Positions 15,520 to 23,963 of a stretch of DNA of 64,000 nt are shown here, piece by piece. The translations under genes were made by a program, and so were the position numbers. Within the stretch, counting starts at the first letter, position 1. Each line of letters opens with the position of its first letter. The stretch is from CAVXDP01 sp964562925 (GTDB taxonomy: Archaea > Thermoproteota > Bathyarchaeia > 40CM-2-53-6 > CAVXDP01). Below the pieces are notes generated by a model. The model saw only the letters and a list, made by a program, of their open reading frames with translations, had not been told where the DNA came from and searched no databases. The stretch is taken from assembly GCA_964562925.1 (NCBI GenBank), contig CAZLVF010000001.1:1-64000 (forward strand). Direction: 5' to 3'.

Positions 15520-15705
15520 TTGTCAGCTAACGAGTTTACGGAGCAAGTGACATACAGGGAATCAGGACGAATCTTAGAGATTATGGACCACGTTGCAAAC
15601 AATAACGGATGGCAACGAGCCGATCTTATCCGAAAAGCTATTAGACAATTCCTAGGAGCTGGAGCTCACCTTGGCGAGCAGGAGGAGAAAGATCTCGGCC
15701 TATGA
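15520..15705 (+). CDS. Ribbon-helix-helix protein, CopG-like
   Basis: This 61-residue protein has a short strand (EQVTYRES) followed by two helices (GRILEIMDHVANNNGW and RADLIRKAIRQFLGAG), the size and layout of CopG/MetJ-type ribbon-helix-helix DNA-binding proteins, which bind operators as dimers. It starts at TTG 15520; stops precede it in frame. No partner toxin gene is adjacent: the next plus-strand gene encodes a membrane protein. Confidence 0.5.
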   Translation: MSANEFTEQVTYRESGRILEIMDHVANNNGWQRADLIRKAIRQFLGAGAHLGEQEEKDLGL

Positions 15706-15824
15706 GAATATGAGACAGGTAGTATTGCTATCTTGCTTCTAAGATGGATGTTTTCTGACCCTGTCCATACGCTGACGATTCATAACCCCAGCCTGGTGCT
15801 ACAGTGTAAATCCCACTGAACCAC

Positions 15825-16349
15825 ATGTTAGCCATGATCCCGCTAACGCTCGGTGTGGCTCTTGGATTCGTATCTTTTCTAATGCGTTCATTTGTAGATC
15901 CGATCCTAGCACAGAATTTCCTAAGCATTGGGACAAGGCCAGAATGGGCAGGGTCTCCAGGACTGATCTTTGAATACAACATTAGTCTCGAAGAGACTTT
16001 AGAAGGGGCTTCAATTCTCGGCCTATCATTAGGTGTTACCTTTCTAGGTTTGTCTCTGCTAAAGTCTAGGCTGTACAACAAGTGGGTCATGTTGGCAGGG
16101 GTGGCCGTCTTTGGATTCTCATTCTTTGGGTATATTGCCTCTAAAATCCTGCTTTACTACTACAGTTACCTCATAGACATTGATCCGTTCCTTATTTTCG
16201 GATGGATCTACGTGCTTCTGTACTACAAACTTCAGATATGGAAAGCAACTTTCCTGTATTCCCTGTTGAAAGATGCGGGCGCTTTAATCGCTACCTGGCT
16301 ATTCATCGTCGGCGTATTTCATTACCGTGGAAGAGAGATCCAACTTTGA
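15825..16349 (+). CDS. Multi-pass membrane protein, unknown function
   Basis: The 174-aa protein has about four or five membrane segments: LTLGVALGFVSFLMRSF, ILGLSLGVTFLGLSLL, WVMLAGVAVFGFSFFGYIA, PFLIFGWIYVLLYY and ALIATWLFIVGVFHY, with an external loop after the first. The first loop carries GTRPEWAGSPG. No transporter or enzyme motif is recognised. It sits in a region of small membrane proteins before the SecE-Spt5 operon. Confidence 0.6.
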   Translation: MLAMIPLTLGVALGFVSFLMRSFVDPILAQNFLSIGTRPEWAGSPGLIFEYNISLEETLEGASILGLSLGVTFLGLSLLKSRLYNKWVMLAGVAVFGFSFFGYIASKILLYYYSYLIDIDPFLIFGWIYVLLYYKLQIWKATFLYSLLKDAGALIATWLFIVGVFHYRGREIQL

Positions 16350-16481
16350 GTGGTCTCTATGTACAGCCGTTGAATCGAATCGCTAGTTACCAACTTTAGC
16401 AACCGAGACATTGAATTAGGATTTTGTTGCCGACCCTAGATCAGTCGATCAGTAGCTAAGATCATCATCGACTACGAGTCC

Positions 16482-16922
16482 ATGAATCAAGAGACGAAGA
16501 GCCAACCTTTTCAAGAGGCTATTACGGGATTTTTGTGTGGAAACCAAATCGTTGAAGGTGAGGGAATGACTGTTCCCCTGAAAGTTGCCGAGAAGATAGA
16601 AAACATCGAAAAGATAACGACCAAGAGGCTTTTGTGGGGAATAGATTCAATCTTGATAGGCCTCTTGGTGGGTGGCGCATCGGCTGAGCTGATCGCTAAC
16701 TGGTCAGTACGATACAGCATGGTGAGCCTTCACAAAGTCCTGATCTATCTGGCTCCATTGATTACACTGTTGACCTTATTGGGAAATCTTTTTCCTCGCT
16801 TTCGTCCATCCAGAAGACAATCCTTTATTGTAGCCTTGGCAAGTCTAATATTTGCGAGCGCAACAGCTTTCTTTCTACTGATACTCATCAGTATTGTAGC
16901 GGGCATAGGGACAGGCGGATGA
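16482..16922 (+). CDS. Three-TM membrane protein, unknown function
   Basis: The 146-aa protein has a soluble N-terminal 50 residues with a charged helix (VAEKIENIEKITTKR), then three membrane segments (LLWGIDSILIGLLVGGASA, VLIYLAPLITLLTLLGNLF, IVALASLIFASATAFFLLILIS). No family is recognised. It follows another unknown membrane protein on the same strand. Confidence 0.6.
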   Translation: MNQETKSQPFQEAITGFLCGNQIVEGEGMTVPLKVAEKIENIEKITTKRLLWGIDSILIGLLVGGASAELIANWSVRYSMVSLHKVLIYLAPLITLLTLLGNLFPRFRPSRRQSFIVALASLIFASATAFFLLILISIVAGIGTGG

Positions 16923-17079
16923 CGATGGCCAGTTTGACGAGTACAAATTGGCCGCGCAGAGAGTTTGGAAAAGAGATAGCAGGCAAAATCAGAGGTTGAT
17001 AGGAGCATCGGCATGAGTCGTTTTGGTCACAACACGGTCCGGTTGTAGAGCTCGTCAGTCTTTCGGAAACACCCATCAA

Positions 17080-17179
17080 NNNNNNNNNNNNNNNNNNNNN
17101 NNNNNNNNNNNNNNNNNNNNNNNNNNNNNNNNNNNNNNNNNNNNNNNNNNNNNNNNNNNNNNNNNNNNNNNNNNNNNNN
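17080..17179. other. Assembly gap (100 N) with matching contig ends
   Basis: The nine bases before the gap (17071-17079, acccatcaa) are identical to the nine after it (17180-17188). The two contigs therefore probably overlap, and the true sequence may simply continue with one copy of the nonamer and no missing bases. Confidence 0.9.
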
Positions 17180-17184
17180 ACCCA

Positions 17185-17313
17185 TCAACCATGCCAAGAG
17201 AGGTAAAGAAAACTATCACGACGGAAAAAACCTTCCACCACTCTCAGAAAAAGTACTGCAACTACCAAACCAAAACTACACCCCACCCAGAAAATTAACA
17301 TCGCCAAAACCAT
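17185..17313 (-). CDS. Small membrane protein, possibly DUF5985-like fragment
   Basis: The ATG at 17313 opens 42 codons: one membrane segment (LIFWVGCSFGLVVAVLFL) followed by LRVVEGFFRRDSFLYLSW. The glycine in the first helix, the VAVLFLR segment and the RDSF-L pattern recall DUF5985-type proteins, which have two or three spans. The frame ends beside the gap, so the second half is probably lost to the contig junction or a frameshift. Low confidence. Confidence 0.35.
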   Translation of the reverse strand: MVLAMLIFWVGCSFGLVVAVLFLRVVEGFFRRDSFLYLSWHG

Positions 17314-17373
17314 AACGTAATATTGATTAGCATGAGGTGTCCATGCGTAGGAGGATTTAATAGTTGAGACGGC

Positions 17374-17550
17374 TTGAACCTGAGAGAATTCATAGATTCC
17401 ACGAAGAGGCTGTTGCAGGTAACTAGGAGACCTCGAGGCAAAGAACTGCTAATGCTGATTAGGCTATCCTTCCTCGGGGTCCTAATAGTAGGCGCGATAG
17501 GGTTTGTGGTCAAGGTTCTCTTCTGGATCGTCGGTCTAGCCCCGAAGTGA
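17374..17550 (+). CDS. secE: Preprotein translocase subunit SecE (Sec61 gamma)
   Basis: The 58-residue protein begins at TTG 17374. It has the amphipathic helix FIDSTKRLLQVTRRPRGKEL followed by one membrane segment (IRLSFLGVLIVGAIGFVVKVLFWIV in two parts around residues 30-53), the standard SecE/Sec61-gamma layout. It lies 6 bp upstream of Spt5, the usual archaeal SecE-Spt5-L11 order, which strongly supports the call. Confidence 0.9.
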   Translation: MNLREFIDSTKRLLQVTRRPRGKELLMLIRLSFLGVLIVGAIGFVVKVLFWIVGLAPK

Positions 17551-17556
17551 GAACCC

Positions 17557-18054
17557 ATGTCAGAAGAAGCACGAAAGATGTCGATCTACGCTGTGAGAAC
17601 TACCAGTGGACAGGAGAGGACTGTGGCAGACCTGTTGGTCTCAAGGGTAGGCCTAAAGAAGTTGGCTGTCTGCAGTATCCTAGTTCCCGAAGTGATCAAG
17701 GGCTACATATTCGTAGAAGCCGCAGGCCCACATTTTGTTGATGAAGCCATCGCAGGCGTTAGACATGCCCGTGCACGGACCCGTGGCATGGCAGCTGTCT
17801 CAGCCGTGGAACGGTTCATAGTCACAAAACCTGTGATAGAAGACTTGAACCTTAATGATGTGGTCGAGGTTGTTGGCGGCCCGTTCAAGGGATCGAAAGC
17901 CAAGATAACTAGCATAGACAGGGTGAAGCAAGAGGTGACTATAGAACTCCTAGAGGAGGGATTCGCGATACTTCCGATCACCGTCCATGCAGACTACGTC
18001 AAACTAGTTCAGAGAGTAGAAGGTGAGAAAGGTGGCGGAAAAGAAGCAAGTTGA
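17557..18054 (+). CDS. spt5: Transcription elongation factor Spt5
   Basis: The 165-aa protein has an NGN domain (YAVRTTSGQERTVADLLVSR to VERFIVTKP) and a KOW domain (DVVEVVGGPFKGSKAKI). It binds the RNA polymerase clamp with Spt4 and raises processivity. The KGYIFVEA strand is typical of archaeal Spt5. It overlaps the L11 start by 23 bp. Confidence 0.94.
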   Translation: MSEEARKMSIYAVRTTSGQERTVADLLVSRVGLKKLAVCSILVPEVIKGYIFVEAAGPHFVDEAIAGVRHARARTRGMAAVSAVERFIVTKPVIEDLNLNDVVEVVGGPFKGSKAKITSIDRVKQEVTIELLEEGFAILPITVHADYVKLVQRVEGEKGGGKEAS

Positions 18055-18529
18055 AGTATTGATAAACGGCGGAGAAGCTACAGCCGGTCCACCTTTAGGC
18101 CCAGCCCTAGGGCCGATGGGCGTCAACGTCCTCATGATCGTTAACAAGATCAATGAACTTACGAAAGCCTATTCTGGGATGAAGGTCCCGGTCAAGGTAA
18201 TCGTCGATGTTGAGACCAAAGCTTTTGAAGTTGAGATCGGCACACCGACCACATCGGCCTTGATAGTCAAGGAACTTAGAATCGAGAAAGGCTCAGCAAC
18301 CACAAAGACCCAGAAAGCCGGTAACATGACCATCGATCAAGCCCTTAGGATAGCTCAAATGAAAATATCCGGCAGCTACTCGAAGAGTTTGAAGAGCTGC
18401 GTCAAAGAGGTCTTAGGAACATGCGTGAGTATGGGCGTCACGGTGGAAGGAAAAGAGCCGAAAGAGATAATCGACGCGATCGAGAGAGGCATCCACGACC
18501 AGCTCTTCAAGGAAGAGAGAAAAGATTAA
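18032..18529 (+). CDS. rpl11: Ribosomal protein L11
   Basis: The 165-aa protein has the N-terminal proline-rich GTPase-centre domain (ATAGPPLGPALGPMGVNV) and the rRNA-binding C-terminal domain (AGNMTIDQALRIAQMK, CVSMGVTVEGKEPKEI). The GTG at 18032 is preferred over the GTG at 18023; both are inside the Spt5 tail. An extra 40 residues beyond the bacterial length is normal in archaea. Confidence 0.94.
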   Translation: MAEKKQVEVLINGGEATAGPPLGPALGPMGVNVLMIVNKINELTKAYSGMKVPVKVIVDVETKAFEVEIGTPTTSALIVKELRIEKGSATTKTQKAGNMTIDQALRIAQMKISGSYSKSLKSCVKEVLGTCVSMGVTVEGKEPKEIIDAIERGIHDQLFKEERKD

Positions 18530-18586
18530 CCAAACGAACCGCGCTCTTTGCTTATCATTCCCCAAAGGACAACTGACCGATAGCCT

Positions 18587-18664
18587 CTTCATGTGAGATC
18601 CACCCTTTTCGACAAGCCAGCCTCCAGTGTGGGGCAGGTAATGGTTTAGATTCCTCACATGAAG
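18587..18664. repeat. Perfect 11-bp inverted repeat between L11 and L1 genes
   Basis: CTTCATGTGAG (18587-18597) and CTCACATGAAG (18654-18664) are exact reverse complements enclosing 56 nt. It lies in the 288-bp L11-L1 interval upstream of a TATA-like sequence. It could close a structured RNA at the 3' end of the SecE-Spt5-L11 transcript. Confidence 0.7.
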
Positions 18665-18673
18665 TTAGTAACC

Positions 18674-18683
18674 CTAATAAATA
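18674..18683 (+). promoter_or_regulatory. Candidate TATA box for the L1-L10-L12 operon
   Basis: CTAATAAATA lies 135 bp before the L1 start. A start of transcription about 25 nt downstream would give a leader of roughly 110 nt, room for the autogenous L1-binding site known in other archaea; no such site was identified here. Confidence 0.4.
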
Positions 18684-18817
18684 CGGGTTCGCATGTCTGG
18701 GGGACGGGTTCAGAAGAGAAAGAGGCAAAATCGCTCTGGCGAAGAGATCGCACCGGGTCTCGAATAGGTTTCTCTTCAAGATCTGAGCCTCTTACAATCG
18801 GTATGGTGAGGTAACGG

Positions 18818-19474
18818 TTGCCACTTGCGAAAGAAGACCTGCTCAACTCTGTAGAGGAGCTTAGGAAGGTTTCACCAAAGAGTAAGTTTGCTCAGTCAGT
18901 AGAGCTAGTGATGAAGCTAAGAGAGCTGGACCTTAAGAAGTCTGAATCAAGGCTGAACGAAACGATCGAGTTACCAAACCCTTTGGGTAAAACCGTCAAG
19001 GTCTGCGTCTTGGCTGGCGGAGATCTCGCTTTGAGAGCGAAGAAGGAAGCAGATCTCACCTTGACCAGAGAAGATCTTGAAAAGATCACCAAGGACAAGA
19101 AGGCTATGAGAAAACTGGCAAATGATTATGATCACTTCATCGCCGAGGCGCCGCTCATGCCCTTGGTCGGGAAGACTATCGGTAGCGTCCTCGGCCCGAG
19201 AGGAAAGATGCCCACACCTGTTCCCCCAACAGCGCCGATCGAAGACCTTGTGAAACGTCATAGGAAGATGATAAGGGTCAGAGTTAGAGACCAGCCCGCA
19301 ATTCGATGTCGGGTCGCGACTGAGGATATGCCCGACGACAAGATAATCGAGAATGTCCAGGCGGTGTACGCTGGAATCGAGGGAAAGCTTGAGAGAGGAT
19401 CCAAAAACGTCGGAAACCTTATCTTGAAGACTACGATGGGCCCGCCTGTAAACGTACCGTTGGCCAAGGAATGA
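18818..19474 (+). CDS. rpl1: Ribosomal protein L1
   Basis: The 218-aa protein has the L1 two-domain fold: the end of domain I carries ETIELPNPLGKTVKVCVLAGG and the hinge/domain II region has the signature PLVGKTIGSVLGPRGKMPTPV. Domain I resumes at RVRVRDQPAIRCRVATEDM. It starts at TTG 18818. It forms the L1 stalk and may repress its own operon by binding mRNA, as in methanogens. L10 starts 6 bp downstream. Confidence 0.95.
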   Translation: MPLAKEDLLNSVEELRKVSPKSKFAQSVELVMKLRELDLKKSESRLNETIELPNPLGKTVKVCVLAGGDLALRAKKEADLTLTREDLEKITKDKKAMRKLANDYDHFIAEAPLMPLVGKTIGSVLGPRGKMPTPVPPTAPIEDLVKRHRKMIRVRVRDQPAIRCRVATEDMPDDKIIENVQAVYAGIEGKLERGSKNVGNLILKTTMGPPVNVPLAKE

Positions 19475-19480
19475 TGTGAA

Positions 19481-20401
19481 ATGTCAACAAAGAAGGTCGC
19501 GCCTTGGAAGAAGGAAGCTGTGGCGAATGTAGAGAAGAACCTTAAGACCTACAAGGTGGTTGCGGCGGCTAGCCTTGACAAGGTTCGATCCTCGCAGATC
19601 CATGAGGTTCGAAGGAAGCTCCGTGGCAGGGTTCAGCTTCTGGTTGCAAAGAACACCTTGATAGACAAAGCTGCAAGAGGCGTCAAGAAGAAGAACATGG
19701 AACAGTTCACTGAGAGACTACAAGGCTCAAGGATCTTGCTCTTCTCAGATATCGCCCCACATACCCTAGTCCTGTTACTGTACAAGAACAAAGTCAGAGT
19801 TCCAGCTAAGGCTGGAGATGTAGCCACAGCAGAGATACTCATACCCACAGGGAACACAGGCCTAGCTCCTGGGCCTGTGATAAGCGAGTTCAACGACGCC
19901 AAAGTTCCGACAAGGATCGAGTCCGGGAGCATATGGGTTGCAAGGGATACGGTTGTAGCGAGGAAAGGAGATGTTATCTCTCCGAAGCTTGCTTCGGTAC
20001 TGTCAAAGCTTGGAGTGAAGCCGATAGAATTGGGCCTGTCGCTCGTCGCAGCCTACGATGATGGTACGGTCTTTGGAGAAGAAGACCTCAAGTTAGATCT
20101 AGAGGAGTTTCGAATAAACGTCAGGCAGGCCGCATCAGAAGCTTTTAACCTAGCCGTAAACTCCAGCTACATCCTACCAGAGACCGCCCCATGTATCCTT
20201 GGAAAAGTCTATCGTGAGGCCCTATCACTTGCGATCAACGCCGAGTACCCGGCAGAGGAGGCTCTACCACAGATCATCCGAAAAGCATACATAGAGATGC
20301 TTGGGTTGTCAGCCAAGGTTAGCTTTACGACCGACTCCGCTGCACAGGAGACGGAGGAAGAAAAGACCGGGGAAAAGGTTGAAAAGAAAGAGAAAGCCTA
20401 G
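19481..20401 (+). CDS. rpl10: Ribosomal protein L10 (P0)
   Basis: The 306-aa protein has the L10 rRNA-binding domain (WKKEAVANVEKNLKTYKVV, GRVQLLVAKNTLIDKAARG), the archaeal/eukaryotic inserted domain (about 105-185, with GPGPVISEF-like ASGNTGLAPGP region) and C-terminal helices that bind L12 dimers. It ends in a charged Glu/Lys tail. It forms the base of the GTPase stalk with the following gene product. Confidence 0.95.
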   Translation: MSTKKVAPWKKEAVANVEKNLKTYKVVAAASLDKVRSSQIHEVRRKLRGRVQLLVAKNTLIDKAARGVKKKNMEQFTERLQGSRILLFSDIAPHTLVLLLYKNKVRVPAKAGDVATAEILIPTGNTGLAPGPVISEFNDAKVPTRIESGSIWVARDTVVARKGDVISPKLASVLSKLGVKPIELGLSLVAAYDDGTVFGEEDLKLDLEEFRINVRQAASEAFNLAVNSSYILPETAPCILGKVYREALSLAINAEYPAEEALPQIIRKAYIEMLGLSAKVSFTTDSAAQETEEEKTGEKVEKKEKA

Positions 20402-20466
20402 TGACAGGAGCCCGTTAGAAACTTGATGCTTGAAACCCTTAAACAACCATCAGAGGTACGCAAACA

Positions 20467-20765
20467 ATGAAGTACATTTACGCTGCAATGTTGCTTCACT
20501 CGTCCGGGCAGCCGATCAACGAAGCGAATGTGAAGAAAGTACTTACAGCCGCAGGCGTAAATTTTGAAGAGGCGAGAGTGAAAGCGCTAGTCGCCGCGCT
20601 CTCCGAAGTCAAGATAGACGAGGCTATCAAAGCAGCCTCGGTCGTCACTGTTCCAGCAGCCGGCTCCGCACCTGCAGCCGGCGAGAGCAAGAAGGAAGAG
20701 AAGAAACCAGCTGAGGAAAAGAAGAAAGAGGAAGAAGCTCTGGCTGGACTCGGCGCTTTGTTTGG
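20467..20765 (+). CDS. rpl12: Ribosomal protein L12 (P1 type), last residues lost in gap
   Basis: The archaeal P1-type stalk protein begins MKYIYAAMLLHSSGQPINE, then a helical dimerisation domain, an Ala/Pro/Gly hinge (VPAAGSAPAAG) and a Lys/Glu-rich tail. The conserved end (LAGLGALFG) is reached just before the N run, so only the final one or few codons and the stop are missing. Confidence 0.94.
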
Positions 20766-20865
20766 NNNNNNNNNNNNNNNNNNNNNNNNNNNNNNNNNNN
20801 NNNNNNNNNNNNNNNNNNNNNNNNNNNNNNNNNNNNNNNNNNNNNNNNNNNNNNNNNNNNNNNNN
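20766..20865. other. Assembly gap (100 N)
   Basis: The gap follows the last codons of L12. Nothing is known of its content; no gene is obviously broken on its right side. Confidence 0.99.
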
Positions 20866-21164
20866 CTCCTAAGCCTTTGATAGCTCCTTATCCTCTTTCC
20901 ACTTATCGAAATGGCTATGGCACAGAGGAGTTTCAGCCGGTTCTTTGTTCCTTTGAATGCCAATAGCGTCGTTCAATCATTTCGATCCTTTGCTTTTCAT
21001 GCTTCTCGAATGGATTAATTTTCTAGAATCAGATTTATAGGGTACATGAAGTGCTGGGATACTGGACTGTGGGGTTGAGGTTGAAACTTCACGCGCTTGC
21101 TGCTCATGTCCTTGCTCTGTACTAGTAAGACACAGCATGAGGACAGATTTCAACACAAACCGTT
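20866..21164. other. Leader/intergenic region before AlaRS
   Basis: No gene is seen. A TATA-like TTTATA lies at 21034-21039. Downstream, TGTCCT and CTGT (about 21107-21120) can pair with ACAG and AGGACA (about 21132-21147), giving an imperfect hairpin inside a likely 100-nt leader of the AlaRS mRNA. Whether it is regulatory is not known. Confidence 0.35.
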
Positions 21165-23963
21165 GTGTTCTATTCTGTCACCTTGGAGGCAAAAGTACTG
21201 ACTATACGGGATGATGAGTTCGCAATTCCGTTCTTCAAGGAGGAGGGTTTCCTTAGGAGTAAGTGTGAGTCCTGCGGAACCTTCTACTGGACTCAGGTTG
21301 CAGACTCAAAGAACTGTGGAGACGCTCCATGTCAAGAGTACACCTTCATAGGCAATCCACCCACAAAAGGAAGCTACAACCTAAGTGAGACCCGCAGATT
21401 ATTCCTCTCATTCTTTGAGAAGAATGGCCACAAAGTCATAGATCCATACCCAGTAATCGCCCGCTGGAGAAATGATGTATATCTCGTTGGAGCCTCAATC
21501 TTCGACTTTCAACCCTACGTGACCGATGGGATCTATCCTCCACCAGCCAACCCCCTCGTGATTAGTCAACCATGCCTCAGGTTCACCGACCTCGACAACG
21601 TAGGTCCGACAGCGGGAAGACACCTCGTCATATTCGAGATGGGAGGAGCCCACGCCTTCAACTATCCAGATAAGAGCGTCTACTGGAAAGACCAGACCAT
21701 CCGGTACCATCATGAACTCCTAACAAGAGAGCTTGGCGTTAGATCCGATAACGTCACCTACAAGGAAGATTTCTGGTCTGGTGGAGGAAATGCAGGCCCA
21801 GACGTAGAAGCCTGTGTTGGAGGACTGGAAATCTCAACACTTGTCTTCATGAGTTACAAGATTGTGAATAAGGATCTCGTGGAGATGCCGATAAAGACCG
21901 TGGACACGGGATACGGGATTGAACGTTGGGCCTGGCTCTCACAGGGCCTGCCGAGTTGCTTTCACGTTATCTATGGTTCCATCCTAGATAGGATAACGAA
22001 CCTTGCAGGGCTCGATGTCGAAGAAAAGATACTGGTAGAGAGTTCAAGGCTCTCCGGTTTGATGAATGTAAGTGTTGCTGCAGACAAGATTGCCGTGAGG
22101 AAAAAGGTAGCTAACCGTTTAGGTACGAGTTGGGAGGATCTGGACAGGCTTCTAACACCGGTTGAAAGCGCATACGCCATAGCCGATCACATGAAGGCTC
22201 TTGCCTTCATGCTCTCGGAAGGGGTTGTGGCATCGAACGTTGAAGAGGGCTACCTCGCGAGACTCCTGATGAGAAGAACCTATCGGATGTTAAGAGTACT
22301 CGGAATAGAGGATAGGCTATCTGATCTGATGGACATGCAGATCTCGCTCTGGTCAAAGGATTTTCCCAACCTCAAGAGAATGAGGGACGAGATAATAGCC
22401 GCAATCGCCGCTGAGGAGAAGAAGTTCAAGAGAACACTAGAAAGAGGAGCTGAGATCGTAAAGAAAGCCTGTGACGACGTTAGATCGAAGGGAAAGAACG
22501 AGATCTCTTTAGAAACGTTGACCGAACTCTACGATTCCCATGGCATGGTACCTGACATGGTTAAGGAACTAGCCCTCAAGGAGGCCGTACAAGTCAACGT
22601 CCCAGGGAACTTCTACGGTATAGTCGCTGGGAAACACTCAAGCGCCCCCGTCGCGGAGGAGACGCCTATCGCTGAGAAGTTAAGAGAGAAGATCTCAGGG
22701 CTGGCCGAAACAAAGCCCCTGTACTACGAGGATCCCTACAGAACAGACTTCAAGGCAAAGGTTCTAACCTCTTTCGAAGGGGAACACACAGTCCTAGATC
22801 AAACCCTCTTCTACCCCGAGAGCGGAGGCCAGGTCGCCGATTTCGGCATCTTAACCTATGATGGAAAGAAGGTAAATGTGATAGATGCTCAGAAGGTCGG
22901 CAGCGTCATCGTCCACCGTGTCGATGGAGAAGCGCCTCCTCCAGGCGCAGAGGTCGAAGGCAGGATCGACTGGGAGAGACGAGCAAGCCTCATGCGCCAC
23001 CACACAGCCACTCACATCTTGATCGGAGCAGCTCGAAGGGTTCTAGGCGAACATGCATGGCAGGCTGGCGCCAGAAAAGATGTGGACAAGAGCCGCCTCG
23101 ACATATCCCACTACGAACGCTTAACCAATGGACAGGTCAGGGCTCTGGAAGACCTCGCTTGCAAAGTCATAACCCAAGATACGCCGGTCGACATCTCATG
23201 GATGCCGAGAGAGAAAGCTGAAGCCACCTACGGGTTCAGACTGTATCAGGGCGGAGCTGTTCCAGGCCGGGAGATTCGCGTAGTGAAGGTAGTCGACTGG
23301 GACGTTGAGGCGTGTGGCGGAACCCACTGCACAAGAACCGGAGAGGTTGGTATCCTAAAAATTCTCCGTGTAGAACGCCCACAGGACGGCGTAGAACGCA
23401 TAACATTCGCTACTGGACCTCAAGCTCTCAAGTATATTCAAGAGAGAGAGGCAATACTCGAGAAGGCTGCTCAGACCCTAGATGTCCCAGTCGAGAACCT
23501 TGACAAAGCCGCAGAGGATCTGGTGAACAAGTCACGTGAAATGACGAAGGTTATTGAACGTTTTAGAAGCCAAGCCGTTTCGAATGATGCAGAAGGACTC
23601 TTGAGAAGATCCATCAAGGTTGGGAAGCTTAGACTGGTAGTGACAAAGAGAACAATAGGAGATGAGGATGAGCTTATCATGCTCACCAGCAAGGTCACTG
23701 AGTCGGATCCTCTTGCAGTGGCAGTAGCCGCACTTGTAAAAGAGAATGTGAGACTCTTCGTATCGGCAGGTAGAGAAGCTGTAGAGCAAGGCGTAGACGC
23801 AGGAAGACTTGCAGGGAAGTTAGCTGAAGTCGTTAGCGGCGGAGGTGGGGGAAAACCCTACTTCGGCCAAGGAGGAGGGACAGACCTCAAGAAGGTTGAT
23901 GAGGCGCTCGGAACGGCTGAAGAGGCTCTGAAGAGACTGATGAGCGCCGGTGAGAGGATTTGA
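21165..23963 (+). CDS. alaS: Alanyl-tRNA synthetase (archaeal type)
   Basis: The 932-aa enzyme charges tRNA-Ala. It opens with an archaea-specific zinc-binding region (CESCGTFYW, CGDAPC), then the class II catalytic core (motif 2-like LRFTDLDNVGPTAGRHLVIFEM, motif 3 TGYGIERWAWLSQG), the editing domain with HHTATHIL near 611 and ACGGTHC near 717, and a C-terminal oligomerisation domain with Gly-rich GGGGGKPYFGQGGG. The GTG at 21165 is the outer start; the TTG at 21183 would also fit. Its stop overlaps the LeuRS start by 4 bp, so both synthetases form one operon. Confidence 0.95.
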   Translation: MFYSVTLEAKVLTIRDDEFAIPFFKEEGFLRSKCESCGTFYWTQVADSKNCGDAPCQEYTFIGNPPTKGSYNLSETRRLFLSFFEKNGHKVIDPYPVIARWRNDVYLVGASIFDFQPYVTDGIYPPPANPLVISQPCLRFTDLDNVGPTAGRHLVIFEMGGAHAFNYPDKSVYWKDQTIRYHHELLTRELGVRSDNVTYKEDFWSGGGNAGPDVEACVGGLEISTLVFMSYKIVNKDLVEMPIKTVDTGYGIERWAWLSQGLPSCFHVIYGSILDRITNLAGLDVEEKILVESSRLSGLMNVSVAADKIAVRKKVANRLGTSWEDLDRLLTPVESAYAIADHMKALAFMLSEGVVASNVEEGYLARLLMRRTYRMLRVLGIEDRLSDLMDMQISLWSKDFPNLKRMRDEIIAAIAAEEKKFKRTLERGAEIVKKACDDVRSKGKNEISLETLTELYDSHGMVPDMVKELALKEAVQVNVPGNFYGIVAGKHSSAPVAEETPIAEKLREKISGLAETKPLYYEDPYRTDFKAKVLTSFEGEHTVLDQTLFYPESGGQVADFGILTYDGKKVNVIDAQKVGSVIVHRVDGEAPPPGAEVEGRIDWERRASLMRHHTATHILIGAARRVLGEHAWQAGARKDVDKSRLDISHYERLTNGQVRALEDLACKVITQDTPVDISWMPREKAEATYGFRLYQGGAVPGREIRVVKVVDWDVEACGGTHCTRTGEVGILKILRVERPQDGVERITFATGPQALKYIQEREAILEKAAQTLDVPVENLDKAAEDLVNKSREMTKVIERFRSQAVSNDAEGLLRRSIKVGKLRLVVTKRTIGDEDELIMLTSKVTESDPLAVAVAALVKENVRLFVSAGREAVEQGVDAGRLAGKLAEVVSGGGGGKPYFGQGGGTDLKKVDEALGTAEEALKRLMSAGERI

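Noticed and set aside
15520..16349. Ribbon-helix-helix gene plus next gene as a toxin-antitoxin pair
   Set aside because: The next gene is a multi-span membrane protein 120 bp away with no toxin motif.
17023..17298. Open frame spanning the N run before secE
   Set aside because: It exists only because N is translated as unknown; the two sides are unrelated in frame and lack family resemblance.
21107..21147. Hairpin before AlaRS as a T-box or amino-acid riboswitch
   Set aside because: T-boxes are bacterial, the stem is imperfect, and no conserved riboswitch sequence is present.
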